Assembly: GCF_002091955.1 (NCBI RefSeq) | Contig: NZ_MKKY01000025.1 | Location: forward strand, 1-64,000 | Direction of reading: 5' to 3' | Source of the DNA: Rhodococcus sp. 1168 | GTDB taxonomy: Bacteria > Actinomycetota > Actinomycetes > Mycobacteriales > Mycobacteriaceae | DNA: 64,000 nucleotides | Shown: in pieces, positions 35,666-44,324 of the stretch | Position numbering within the stretch: position 1 is the stretch's first letter | How the letters are laid out: each line of letters begins with the position of its first letter | Program-made: the position numbers and the translations under genes | The notes under the pieces: generated by a model | What the model saw: only the letters and a program-made list of their open reading frames with translations | The model's database searches: none | Told to the model about the DNA's origin: nothing

Positions 35666-36598
35666 TTGAAGCCGTTGCGGCGCAGGCCGAAACAACTCAC
35701 CGAGTCGCCGTCACTGTTTCGTCCCGGCGGTGGGGCCGGCGCGGTGCTCATCGCCGACGGGCGTCCTGGGCCGGGGATGACTACCGGGGAGAACAACCCG
35801 TCGACTCCGGGGCTCACCGAGGAAACTGCCGAGGTGATCGCACTCGCAGAAGCCACCGCGCAGGAATCGGCGTCCGATGCCGCAACCCGAGCACGCGCTC
35901 GAAAGATCGCTGCTCGCTTGGCTGTCCGACGTCCCCGTCGCGACACCCATGCCCGACGCGGGGTAGGTGAACTGACCTCGATCCGATACCGGGGCAGCAG
36001 CGACGAGATCGACCTCGACCGCACGCTCGATGTGCTCGCTGCCATTCCGATGCCGGAGGACGAAGACATCGTGGTACGAGAACGCCTGCACACCAAACGG
36101 TCCGTCGTTCTTGTCGTCGACATCTCCGGATCGATGAAGGGCGAACGAGTACGGACAGCCGCGGCGACCGTCGGCGCACTCGCGGGTGAACTGAATCGCG
36201 ACAACCTTGCCGTGGTCGCATTCTGTTCCGACGCAGCCGTTCTCACTCGCTTCGGTGACCCGATGACACCTCTCGGAATCCTCGATACCGTCCTGCGGAT
36301 TCCAGCCCGCGGTCTGACCAACGTCCAGTTCGCGCTCGACACCGCGGCCGGGTTGCTACGGACAGTGTCCTCACCGGACTCGCGAGTGGTTCTGCTGTCC
36401 GACTGCGTGCACAACGCCGGACCCGATCCACGCCCTACCGCGGCGCAAATTCCGCGCCTGGACATCCTGCTCGACACCTCTGGCGAGAACGACGTAGACC
36501 TCGGCCGCGATCTCGCTCGCCTCGGGCACGGCCGCATCAAGGTCATCCGCACCTATCGTGACGTCGGCCCCGCGCTCAGCGCACTGTTCGAGCGTTGA
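35666..36598 (+). CDS. vWA-domain protein, partner of the MoxR ATPase
   Basis: A 310-residue protein. The N-terminal 120 residues are charged and poorly defined. A vWA domain follows with MIDAS motif VVDISGSMKGER (about residue 150), then TNVQFAL and VLLSDCVHN. The first available start is TTG 35666, in the same frame as the ATPase stop 60 bases earlier. No strong ribosome site is seen, so an alternative start such as ATG near residue 38 remains possible. Probably a soluble adaptor for the MoxR ATPase. Confidence 0.8.
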   Translation: MKPLRRRPKQLTESPSLFRPGGGAGAVLIADGRPGPGMTTGENNPSTPGLTEETAEVIALAEATAQESASDAATRARARKIAARLAVRRPRRDTHARRGVGELTSIRYRGSSDEIDLDRTLDVLAAIPMPEDEDIVVRERLHTKRSVVLVVDISGSMKGERVRTAAATVGALAGELNRDNLAVVAFCSDAAVLTRFGDPMTPLGILDTVLRIPARGLTNVQFALDTAAGLLRTVSSPDSRVVLLSDCVHNAGPDPRPTAAQIPRLDILLDTSGENDVDLGRDLARLGHGRIKVIRTYRDVGPALSALFER

Positions 36599-36601
36599 CT
36601 C

Positions 36602-36655
36602 TATGGTGCCCGCCACCATGCCCCTTCTGGGCCAACGGAACTAGCGGGCACCATA
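36602..36655. terminator. Bidirectional hairpin terminator, 12-bp stem
   Basis: TATGGTGCCCGC (36602-36613) pairs with GCGGGCACCATA (36644-36655) around a 30-base loop, between the convergent vWA and thiolase genes. Confidence 0.75.
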
Positions 36656-36665
36656 CGGCCATGAA

Positions 36666-37877
36666 TTACTTCAGGCGCTGAACCACCATTGCCATGCCCT
36701 GGCCACCGGCTGCGCACATGGTCTCGACGCCGATCTCCTTGTCGCCCCAGGAAAGAGCGTTGAGCAGCGTCGCCGTCATCCGGGCCCCGGTCATACCGAA
36801 CGGGTGCCCGAGTGCAATGGCACCGCCGTGCACGTTCACCCGATCGACGTCGACTCCCAAATCGCGGTAGCTGGGAATGACCTGTGCGGCAAAGGCTTCG
36901 TTGATCTCGAACAGGTCGACATCGCTGACGTTCAACCCTGCCGAAGCGACGGCCCGACGGGTAGCTTCAACCGGGCTCAAGCCCATGATTTCGGGAGATA
37001 TTCCGGAAACCGAGGTCGACAGGATGCGTGCGAGCGGCTCGATCCCGAGATCCTTGGCTCGCTGCTCGGACATGATGACCAGGGCCGCTGCGCCGTCGTT
37101 GACCGGGCAGCAGTTTCCTGCTGTGACTGTTCCATCCGGGCGGAAGACCGGCTCGAGCGTCGACAGCGAATCGACGTCGACACCGGCGCGGGGGCCGTCG
37201 TCGCGAGAGACCGTCTGTCCGTCCGGAGTCTGAACGGGGGTGATTTCGCGATCGAAGAATCCGGAAGCGATGGACTCCTGAGCACGTGCCTGACTGAGCG
37301 CGGCGTATTCGTCCTGCTCGCGACGGCTGATGGACCGAAGGCTCGCGACGTTTTCCGCGGTCTCGCCCATTGCGAGGTAGACATCGGGGACAAGTCCCTC
37401 TTCGCGAGGATCCGTCCACGTGCTGCCTGCCTGCGCTGCAGCGCGCTCTGCGGGTGCCGCAAACTTGCTGTTCTTGGTGTCCGGCATCCCGTCGGACTTA
37501 CCCAGTCCGAAACGCGAGACCATTTCCACGCCACCGGAGATGAAGGCGTCGCCCTCGCCGGCGCGAATGGCATGGAACGCCATCCGAGTGGTCTGGAGGC
37601 TGGAGGCGCAGTATCGCTGCACCGTCGTACCGGGCACGGTGTCGTAACCGAGAAGAACGGAAATCACGCGAGCGAGGCCGTAACCCTGCTCGCCTGCGGG
37701 CTGCGCACAACCGATCATGATGTCGGTCAGTTCCCGAGGATCGAATGCCGGGATTTTGTCCAGTGCAGCATGAATGATGGTGGCGGCGAGATCATCGGCG
37801 CGAAGATCCCGCAGTGATCCCTTGCGTGCGCGTCCGATCGGTGAACGGGCGGCAGAGACGATGACAGCTTCGGGCAC
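36666..37877 (-). CDS. Acetyl-CoA acetyltransferase (thiolase), FadA5/FadA6-like
   Basis: A 403-residue degradative thiolase. The acylated Cys is in TTVQRYCASSLQ (residue 90), the His in IALGHPFGMTGA, and the second Cys in METMCAAGGQGMA. GTG 37877 has AGGAG 7 bases upstream. It lies downstream of an Rv3548c-like SDR, in a unit whose divergent promoter carries a KstR2-type box. In M. tuberculosis the KstR2 regulon includes fadA6. It probably cleaves a beta-ketoacyl-CoA formed in steroid ring C/D or side-chain degradation. Confidence 0.85.
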   Translation of the reverse strand: MPEAVIVSAARSPIGRARKGSLRDLRADDLAATIIHAALDKIPAFDPRELTDIMIGCAQPAGEQGYGLARVISVLLGYDTVPGTTVQRYCASSLQTTRMAFHAIRAGEGDAFISGGVEMVSRFGLGKSDGMPDTKNSKFAAPAERAAAQAGSTWTDPREEGLVPDVYLAMGETAENVASLRSISRREQDEYAALSQARAQESIASGFFDREITPVQTPDGQTVSRDDGPRAGVDVDSLSTLEPVFRPDGTVTAGNCCPVNDGAAALVIMSEQRAKDLGIEPLARILSTSVSGISPEIMGLSPVEATRRAVASAGLNVSDVDLFEINEAFAAQVIPSYRDLGVDVDRVNVHGGAIALGHPFGMTGARMTATLLNALSWGDKEIGVETMCAAGGQGMAMVVQRLK

Positions 37878-37938
37878 GTGTGGCTCCTGAAAGTGGATTG
37901 AGTCGAAATCGATGGATGAGCAAAGGCAGTGCGAGCGT

Positions 37939-38853
37939 TCAGGCTCCGTACACGGGTGTCGGCGGTGCGGCACCACCGATCAGCTCGTCGACGACCGGTC
38001 CGAGTTCCTCCGGATCCCAACGGGCGCCCTTGTCGATGACGGTCCCATGGCGCCAACCGTCGGCGAGAGAGACTTTGCCGCCCTCGACCTCGAAGACCCT
38101 TCCGGTGACATGAGCGGAAGCTGTGCTGCCCAGCCACACGACCAAGGGAGAGACGTTCTCCGGCGCCATCGCGTCGAAGCCTTCCTCGGGCGCCGCCATG
38201 GTCTCTGCCATCGCGCCTCCCGCACCGACGGTCATGCGAGTACGCGCAGCGGGTGCGATCGCGTTGACGGTGATTCCGTACCGAGCGAACTCGGCTGCGG
38301 CCTGGATGGTGAGCGCCGCGATGCCGGCTTTGGCCGCCGCGTAGTTTCCCTGTCCGATGCTGCCCAGCAGACCTGCACCCGAGCTGGTGTTGATGATGCG
38401 GGCATCGACGACATTGCCTGCCTTCGCCTGTGCGCGCCAATAGGTGCTGGCATGACGCATCGGTGCGAAGTGGCCTTTGAGATGCACTCGGATGACCGCA
38501 TCCCACTCTTCTTCGCTCATCGTCGCGAGCATGCGGTCACGCAGAAATCCACCGTTGTTGACGAGAACGTCGAGGCGTCCGAAGCCATCGAGGGCCGTGT
38601 TCACGAGCCGCTCGGCACCGTCCCAGTCCGCGATGTCGTCTCCGTTGACCACCGCTTCGCCGCCCGCGGCCCGAATGGTATCGACGACCTGCTCAGCCGG
38701 GCTCTCCCCCGTCGGACGTCCATCTTTGCCTGGGTCGAAATCGTTGACGACAACTTTGGCGCCTGCGGCCGCGAAAGCCAAAGCGTGTGCACGCCCCAAA
38801 CCGCGGCCGGCTCCGGTCACGATTACAACGCGTCCCTCGAGCATGTCATTCAC
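37939..38853 (-). CDS. Short-chain dehydrogenase, Rv3548c/Hsd4A-like
   Basis: A 304-residue SDR of the multifunctional-enzyme type. The cofactor motif is TGAGRGLGRAHAL, followed by the long loop FDPGKDGRPTGESPAEQVVD; the active site shows INTSSGAG and YAAAK. The long form and loop match Rv3548c and Rv3502c. GTG 38853 has GGAGA 7 bases upstream. It precedes the thiolase by 61 bases. Predicted role: oxidation of a beta-hydroxyacyl-CoA in steroid degradation. The promoter lies next to a KstR2-like operator. Confidence 0.84.
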   Translation of the reverse strand: MNDMLEGRVVIVTGAGRGLGRAHALAFAAAGAKVVVNDFDPGKDGRPTGESPAEQVVDTIRAAGGEAVVNGDDIADWDGAERLVNTALDGFGRLDVLVNNGGFLRDRMLATMSEEEWDAVIRVHLKGHFAPMRHASTYWRAQAKAGNVVDARIINTSSGAGLLGSIGQGNYAAAKAGIAALTIQAAAEFARYGITVNAIAPAARTRMTVGAGGAMAETMAAPEEGFDAMAPENVSPLVVWLGSTASAHVTGRVFEVEGGKVSLADGWRHGTVIDKGARWDPEELGPVVDELIGGAAPPTPVYGA

Positions 38854-38937
38854 GTGTATGTCTCCTTGACGTTGCTGACGTGGAAGTCGATCGGTCGAGC
38901 TGCCGACAGCTCTCATGATTGCCGTGTTAGCGTACCA

Positions 38938-38951
38938 AGCAAGTGCTTGGT
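38938..38951. promoter_or_regulatory. KstR2-type operator
   Basis: AGCAAGTGCTTGGT matches the KstR2 palindrome AnCAAGnnCTTGnT at every defined position. It sits between the divergent SDR and FadD3-like genes. A degenerate copy, AGCAAGCGTTAGGT, lies at 39012-39025, next to the FadD3 ribosome site. Confidence 0.82.
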
Positions 38952-39035
38952 TGTTCAATCTGCCATTCGGCAACGAAATGCGCTGAACCTCTTCCATAGG
39001 ATAATCTGCCAAGCAAGCGTTAGGTTAGGAGCCGA

Positions 39036-40583
39036 ATGATCGAAGGACCGAGCACCACACCGGCAGCGCTCACTCGCGCCGCCGAGAACCATCCCGACCG
39101 TCTCGCGATCATCGACGGCGATTGCAGCCTGACCTTCGCCCAGCTGCACGAGCAGGTAGAAGCATTCGCTTCCTCGCTCATTGCCTCCGGGGTCGAAGCA
39201 GGTGCGCGCGTAGCGATCTGGTCGCCGAACACCTACCACTGGATCGTGGCAGCGCTCGGTACCCATTGGGCAGGCGGCGTCGTCGTTCCCATCAACACCC
39301 GCTACACCGGCACCGAGGCCGCCGACATCATCGACCGCGTGCATGCCGCGGCCCTCGTCGTGGTCGGTGACTTTCTCGGTACCGATCGACTCGATCGACT
39401 GCAGGAGTCCGCACCGGAGTTGCAGGTGCCGCTCATCGTGCGAATCCCACTCAGCGGCACCGATCAACCGAAGCCCGGCGTCACCGACTGGGACGAATTC
39501 TTCGACGTCGGGACCGCCGCGTCCCGCGCAGAGGCCGACATCCGCAGCGCAGCGGTCGACGCCGAATCCGTCTCCGACATTTTGTTCACTTCGGGCACGA
39601 CCGGTCGCAGCAAGGGCGTGCTGAGCGCGCATCGTCAACTCATGTCAGTGGCGCAGTCCTGGGCCGAAAATGCCGCTCTCACCGCAGAAGACAACTACCT
39701 GATCATCAATCCGTTCTTTCACAGCTTCGGGTACAAGGCAGGTTTCGTCACCGCGCTACTCGCCGGGGCCACAGTGCTCCCGATGGCGGTGTTCGACGTG
39801 GAGGCCGTGATGGCCATCGTGTCCGAGCAGCGCATCAGCGTCCTCCCGGGCGCGCCGACGATCTACCAGAGCATTCTCGATCACCCCCGGCGTGCCGACT
39901 ACGACATGTCCAACCTTCGAATTGCCGTCACCGGCGCGGCCCCGGTCCCGGTGGCTCTGGTCGAACGGATGCAGTCCGAACTGTCCTTCGATGCCGTCCT
40001 CACCGCCTACGGCCAGACCGAAGCGGTAGTGGCAACGATGTGTCGCATCGAAGACGACCCGGTCACGGTCTCCACCTCGTCCGGACGCGCCACCGCAGGT
40101 TTCGAAATCCGGATCGGGGAACACGACGAGATCCTCTTGCGCGGTCCCAACGTGATGCTCGGTTATCTGGACGATCCCGAGGCGACGGCCAAGACCATCG
40201 ACTCGGATGGATGGCTGCATACCGGCGACGTCGGAGTCCTCGACGACCGCGGCTATCTCGACATCACCGACCGCCTCAAGGACATGTACATCAGCGGCGG
40301 ATTCAACGTCTACCCGGCCGAGATCGAAGCAATGTTGCTGCGACTTCCCGGGGTGTACGAGGCCGCCGTGATCGGTGTACCCGACGAGCGGATGGGCGAG
40401 GTCGGCCGCGCCTACGTCGTCCTGGGGCCAGGCACCGATCTGTCCGAGGAGGCGATCGTCTCGTTCTGCAAGGACAAGCTAGCCGGCTTCAAAGCACCCC
40501 GGTCGGTGCAGTTCACCGAAGCTCTGCCTCGGAATGCGTCGGGCAAAGTGCTGAAAAACGAATTGCGCGAAAAGAAGTCGTGA
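39036..40583 (+). CDS. fadD3: FadD3-like acyl-CoA synthetase (HIP-CoA ligase)
   Basis: A 515-residue class I adenylate-forming ligase. The P-loop is ILFTSGTTGRSKGV (about residue 184), with YGQTEAVVATM, GWLHTGDVGVL and the C-terminal Lys in NASGKVLKNEL. Length and sequence resemble FadD3 (Rv3561), which activates the propionate side chain of the perhydroindane HIP left after steroid ring A/B removal. The KstR2-type box 85 bases upstream supports this. AGGAG lies just before ATG 39036. It is divergent from the Rv3548c-like SDR. Confidence 0.84.
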   Translation: MIEGPSTTPAALTRAAENHPDRLAIIDGDCSLTFAQLHEQVEAFASSLIASGVEAGARVAIWSPNTYHWIVAALGTHWAGGVVVPINTRYTGTEAADIIDRVHAAALVVVGDFLGTDRLDRLQESAPELQVPLIVRIPLSGTDQPKPGVTDWDEFFDVGTAASRAEADIRSAAVDAESVSDILFTSGTTGRSKGVLSAHRQLMSVAQSWAENAALTAEDNYLIINPFFHSFGYKAGFVTALLAGATVLPMAVFDVEAVMAIVSEQRISVLPGAPTIYQSILDHPRRADYDMSNLRIAVTGAAPVPVALVERMQSELSFDAVLTAYGQTEAVVATMCRIEDDPVTVSTSSGRATAGFEIRIGEHDEILLRGPNVMLGYLDDPEATAKTIDSDGWLHTGDVGVLDDRGYLDITDRLKDMYISGGFNVYPAEIEAMLLRLPGVYEAAVIGVPDERMGEVGRAYVVLGPGTDLSEEAIVSFCKDKLAGFKAPRSVQFTEALPRNASGKVLKNELREKKS

Positions 40584-40598
40584 CCGAATAGCAGGACC

Positions 40599-40656
40599 GT
40601 GAATCGAAAAGACCGGGAGGGTGGCAATTGCCACCCTCCCGGTCTTTTCGATTCAC
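40599..40656. terminator. 58-base perfect palindrome, bidirectional terminator
   Basis: Bases 40599-40627 are the exact reverse complement of 40628-40656, giving a 29-bp stem with A- and T-rich arms (GAATCGAAAAG and CTTTTCGATTC). It separates the convergent fadD3-like and kshB genes and can terminate both. Confidence 0.92.
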
Positions 40657-40658
40657 TC

Positions 40659-41720
40659 TCAGAATTCGATTTTCAGCCTGTCACTCACCGGGCGTGCTTG
40701 GCAGGCGAGAATGTATCCCTCTTCGATATCGGCAGGATCGAGGATGGACGAATTTCCCATCTCTACTTCACCGTCGAGGACACGGCATGCACACGAGCCG
40801 CATTCGCCCTCTCGGCACGAGTACGGAACGTCGAGATTCTTGGACAACATCACGTCGACGAGCGTCGCGCTACGTGGCCAGATCATCTCGTGAGACTCAC
40901 CATCCATCTCGACCTCTACCGACGCAGGTGCAGGCCCGTCGGTAGCGTCGAGTGAGATCAGTTCTTCGACCACCGGCGCAAAAGGATCTCCGGTCAGTGA
41001 GACGAAAATTTCCGTGTGGATCTTGCTTCGCGACGCACCGGCGTTCGCCAGCGACTCGTGAATGGCATCCATGAACGGCTTCGGCCCACAGATGTATGCG
41101 CGCCTGTCCGTCCAATGCTGCGAGAGGGTTGCGAGTTGACCGATCGTGGGTCGACCTTGCACAGACTCCAACCAGTGGACGATGGTCAGTCGATCGTCAT
41201 ATTTTGCGGCCAACTCGCGTAGCTCTGCGGCGAAGATGACCGCGTTCTCGTCACGATTGGCGTAGAACAACGCAACCTTGCCCTTGCCCTGGTCGAGAAG
41301 GGATTTCAGGATCGACATCACCGGGGTGATGCCGCTGCCTGCTGCGAAGAGCGCGACGTCTTCGTCGAGGTCCACGACGGTGAACACCCCTGCAGGGGGA
41401 AGCACTTCGATGCTGTCGCCGACCGCGACGTTGTCACACAGCCAATGCGACCCGAATCCGCCGTCGGTGCGTTTGACGGTCACCTTGAGGAGTTCGTCGG
41501 TGAAGGGTGAGCTCGCCAACGAATAGCAACGTGCTACCGACCCTTCGCGTTCACTCGGAATCCGTAGCGTCAGAAACTGACCCGGCTTGTACTTCAGTCG
41601 CTCCCGACTCTCGGCGGGTACGTCGAAGACCAACGAGCGCGCGTCCGTGGTTTCCTCTATTACGGCAGCAACTGTCACCACCACCGACCGTGTACTGTGC
41701 GGCGCCTCGACCAATGTCAT
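40659..41720 (-). CDS. kshB: 3-ketosteroid 9-alpha-hydroxylase reductase KshB
   Basis: A 353-residue flavoprotein-ferredoxin reductase. FAD-binding RCYSLASSPF lies near residue 65, an NAD-binding region with AAGSGITPVMS and YICGPKPFMDA follows, and the C-terminal plant-type 2Fe-2S domain has CREGECGSCAC and a fourth Cys in LACQARP. It delivers electrons to the Rieske oxygenase KshA. An SDR lies 105 bases upstream on the same strand. The gene is single in the window and could serve more than one oxygenase. Confidence 0.9.
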   Translation of the reverse strand: MTLVEAPHSTRSVVVTVAAVIEETTDARSLVFDVPAESRERLKYKPGQFLTLRIPSEREGSVARCYSLASSPFTDELLKVTVKRTDGGFGSHWLCDNVAVGDSIEVLPPAGVFTVVDLDEDVALFAAGSGITPVMSILKSLLDQGKGKVALFYANRDENAVIFAAELRELAAKYDDRLTIVHWLESVQGRPTIGQLATLSQHWTDRRAYICGPKPFMDAIHESLANAGASRSKIHTEIFVSLTGDPFAPVVEELISLDATDGPAPASVEVEMDGESHEMIWPRSATLVDVMLSKNLDVPYSCREGECGSCACRVLDGEVEMGNSSILDPADIEEGYILACQARPVSDRLKIEF

Positions 41721-41825
41721 CGCGTTGTGCCCTTTCCGATGCGAAAAATATCCAGGCTGACCTTACTGGCGCGTCTGGGCAGGTTCGACGCGTTCCCGCT
41801 GTGCGAGACTCGGCCGGAAAAGAAA

Positions 41826-42587
41826 TCATCCCCAGCGCGACTGTCCGCCGTCGAGAGGAATCGTCGCTCCGGTGAGATAGCCGGCATCGTCGCTGACGAG
41901 GAACAACACGGCACGGCCGATATCGGTTTCCGGGTCACCGACCCGGCCGAGCGGAATACTCTCGACGAACTCGGCTGCCTCCTCTGGATTCTTCTGCATC
42001 CACCGTTCGAGGGCAGGGGTCTTCGCGTGCGGGGCCACGGCCAGAACGCGGATTCGGTCCTCGCCCCATTCACAGGCAGCGGACCGGGTGAGCGCGCGCA
42101 TTCCTTCCTTGATCGAAGCGTATGCACCGTAGTTGCTCGCGTCCCAGCGCACCGAAGCCGCGGTCACCATATTGATGATCACGCCGCCCCCACGCGCCTT
42201 CATATGCGGATGACACAGTTGCATCAAGCGCAAAGCTGCCAGTGGGCCCGAAGCGAAAGACCTTTCGTACTCTTCGTCGACTATCGACAAAATCGGTCCG
42301 GGCTTGCAGTCGTTGGCGTTGTTCACCAGGATGTCCACTGAACCAAGGGCACTCACGGTCTGTTCCACAGCGGCGGTGATGTCGGCACGATCTTTCACGT
42401 TGCAGACAACAGCTTCGCTACGCACTCCGATGTCGGTCAGCATTGCGCAGGTGTCGTGCAGTTTGCTTTCGGTGCGGCCGGCAACGGCAATGGCCGCACC
42501 TTCCTTCGCCAAGGCGAGTGCGATACCTTGACCGATACCTTGACCCGCACCCGTTATGAGTGCAACCTTGCCATCGAGCTTTCCCAT
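41826..42587 (-). CDS. Short-chain dehydrogenase/reductase
   Basis: A 253-residue classical SDR. The cofactor motif is TGAGQGIGQGIAL; the family NNAG reads NNAND; the active site is YASIK with Ser in VTAASVRW. ATG 42587 has GAGGAG upstream. The gene lies ahead of kshB and is divergent from another SDR. Its place in the cluster suggests oxidation or reduction of a steroid hydroxyl or a beta-hydroxyacyl-CoA; the substrate cannot be read from sequence. Confidence 0.8.
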   Translation of the reverse strand: MGKLDGKVALITGAGQGIGQGIALALAKEGAAIAVAGRTESKLHDTCAMLTDIGVRSEAVVCNVKDRADITAAVEQTVSALGSVDILVNNANDCKPGPILSIVDEEYERSFASGPLAALRLMQLCHPHMKARGGGVIINMVTAASVRWDASNYGAYASIKEGMRALTRSAACEWGEDRIRVLAVAPHAKTPALERWMQKNPEEAAEFVESIPLGRVGDPETDIGRAVLFLVSDDAGYLTGATIPLDGGQSRWG

Positions 42588-42641
42588 TTTCACTCCTCGT
42601 TATCTAGAATCGGATTTTTCTTTACTGTTTGTCGTCAGACC

Positions 42642-42686
42642 GGAACCGAATACGTTCCCATCGAAAAATCGGTAATTCAACCGATT
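42642..42686. promoter_or_regulatory. Inverted repeats in the divergent SDR promoter
   Basis: GGAAC-N7-GTTCC spans 42642-42658 and AATCGGT-AATTCA-ACCGATT spans 42667-42686, both with perfect arms. The first contains GAATACGTT, whose reverse complement also appears ahead of the thiolase at 57914. These are candidate operators of a TetR-type regulator. Confidence 0.4.
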
Positions 42687-42712
42687 CCACCATCATCGAA
42701 GAAGGATTCACT

Positions 42713-43486
42713 GTGACTGCCCCTCGAGCTTTCGACTTCTCCCATCGCAGCATCGTCGTCACCGGCGGCACCAAAGGTATCGGCTTCGAAATCGCCACCG
42801 CGTTCTTGGCGGCCGGTGCTGACGTAATGGTCTGCGGCCGCACAGTTCCCGAGACGTTGCCGAGCTTCGACGGACGCACTGCGAAGTTCCGTGCAACGGA
42901 CGTCCGCGACCCGGCCGACGCCGCCGGATTGATCGAGGATGCAGTCGCAGCCCACGGCCGACTCGACGTACTGGTGAACAATGCCGGCGGCTCACCGGAC
43001 GCCGATGCTGCAACCGTCTCACCACGATTCGTCGAGAAGATCGTGGCATTGAATCTCCTCGCGCCTTTCAATGTGTCGCAGGCCGCCAACGCAGTGATGC
43101 AGACGCAACCCGAAGGTGGTTCGATCGTCAACATCGGCAGCGTGTCCGCCCACGATCCGCAACCCGGAACCGCTGCCTACAGTGCCGCCAAAGCCGGTCT
43201 CCTGGTGCTCACCAAGGCCCTTGCGTTGGAGTGGGCCCCGAAAGTGCGGATCAACCACATCACGACGGGTCTGATCCGCACCGACAGCGCCGCCGCGGTG
43301 TACGGCGACGATGGCGGTGCGGCTGTGGTTCGTACCCTTCCGATCGGCCGGATGGCCGTTCCCCAAGACATCGCCGGAGCGTGCTTGTTCCTCTCCAGCG
43401 AGTGGGCCTCGTACGTCAACGGTGCAGACCTCGCGGTGCACGGAGGCGGCGAGTACCCCGCCCGTTACCTGGCAACCCATCACTGA
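42713..43486 (+). CDS. Short-chain dehydrogenase/reductase, Rv3549c-like
   Basis: A 257-residue SDR from GTG 42713, with GAAGGA 8 bases upstream. The cofactor motif is TGGTKGIGFEIAT; the active site shows VNNAGGSPD, IGSVSAHD and YSAAK. N-terminal FDFSHRSIVVTGGTKG resembles Rv3549c of the KstR2 regulon, though this match is from memory only. It is divergent from the other SDR and nearly abuts the convergent MaoC gene. Confidence 0.79.
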   Translation: MTAPRAFDFSHRSIVVTGGTKGIGFEIATAFLAAGADVMVCGRTVPETLPSFDGRTAKFRATDVRDPADAAGLIEDAVAAHGRLDVLVNNAGGSPDADAATVSPRFVEKIVALNLLAPFNVSQAANAVMQTQPEGGSIVNIGSVSAHDPQPGTAAYSAAKAGLLVLTKALALEWAPKVRINHITTGLIRTDSAAAVYGDDGGAAVVRTLPIGRMAVPQDIAGACLFLSSEWASYVNGADLAVHGGGEYPARYLATHH

Positions 43487-43496
43487 CCTCGGTCGC

Positions 43497-44324
43497 TCAT
43501 TCTCCCGAGTTGAACCGCGCGCGGGCACCGGCGATGACCGGTTGCCCGTCGCGGACCAACTCGAAGGCGGTGCCGTCGGGCTCGTCCCACGAGAGCAGCT
43601 CCGGTGAGTCGCCCGGGAACAGCGGGGCCGCGAAGCGTCCGCTCACGCTGGCGAGGTCGGCCGGATGCACACCGAGTCTGCGGGCGAGGGCGAGTGTGCT
43701 CGCCGCCAGCGTGCAGAGGCCATGCATGATCGGTCGCGGCTGACCGATGGCCTCGGCCGCTTTCGGATCGATGTGGATATGGTGACGATCGCCGGTGAGG
43801 CGGTACAGCGCAGCTTGATTCGAACTGGTGCGGAGCACATCGGTCGAAGAGGGGCTCTGCTCGGGTCGGGTAGTTTTCGCCGGTCCTCGCTCGCCGCCGA
43901 AGCCACCCGATCCCGGCGCGAAGATTGCCCAGGTTGCCACGAAGAACGGCGATTCGACCTTCACCTCGAATACGGCCGCCGCGCCCTTGTCCCATACCTC
44001 GCCCACCGATGCCCGCATGGTGATCGAACCACTCGCGGGCAGCGGGGCGATGACCTCCATGCTTTGCGACCCGTGCAGTGCGGTGGTGGTGTCGAAGCCG
44101 CCGCGTGAGCCCAACTCGTCGGGCGCCCACTGTGCGAGGGTCAACGCGAAGGTGGGCAGAACACGAAGGTTCTTCTCGAAGACCAGATCCAACTCGCCGG
44201 CCTCTGCTCCCACCGCCAGGGCGTAGAGGATGGCGTCCTTCTCTTCGTAGGACACCGTCCTGGTGCCGAGATCCACGCCTTTCCACTGGTCCGGGGTCCT
44301 GTGGGTCTGCTCGGTCGTACTCAT
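43497..44324 (-). CDS. MaoC-family enoyl-CoA hydratase (hydratase 2 type)
   Basis: A 275-residue double-hotdog protein. The C-terminal half carries the hydratase-2 motif in YRLTGDRHHIHIDPKAAE and MHGLCTLA. The layout matches Rv3538/ChsH3-type enoyl-CoA hydratases of steroid side-chain oxidation. The ATG overlaps the Ltp2-like stop (ATGA), so it is the last gene of the coupled igr-like run that begins near 49110. A second paralogue is at 53545. Confidence 0.86.
   Translation of the reverse strand: MSTTEQTHRTPDQWKGVDLGTRTVSYEEKDAILYALAVGAEAGELDLVFEKNLRVLPTFALTLAQWAPDELGSRGGFDTTTALHGSQSMEVIAPLPASGSITMRASVGEVWDKGAAAVFEVKVESPFFVATWAIFAPGSGGFGGERGPAKTTRPEQSPSSTDVLRTSSNQAALYRLTGDRHHIHIDPKAAEAIGQPRPIMHGLCTLAASTLALARRLGVHPADLASVSGRFAAPLFPGDSPELLSWDEPDGTAFELVRDGQPVIAGARARFNSGE

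Noticed and set aside
39012-39025. Second KstR2 box
   Set aside because: The right half (TTAG for CTTG) has lost the palindrome; kept only as a degenerate note.
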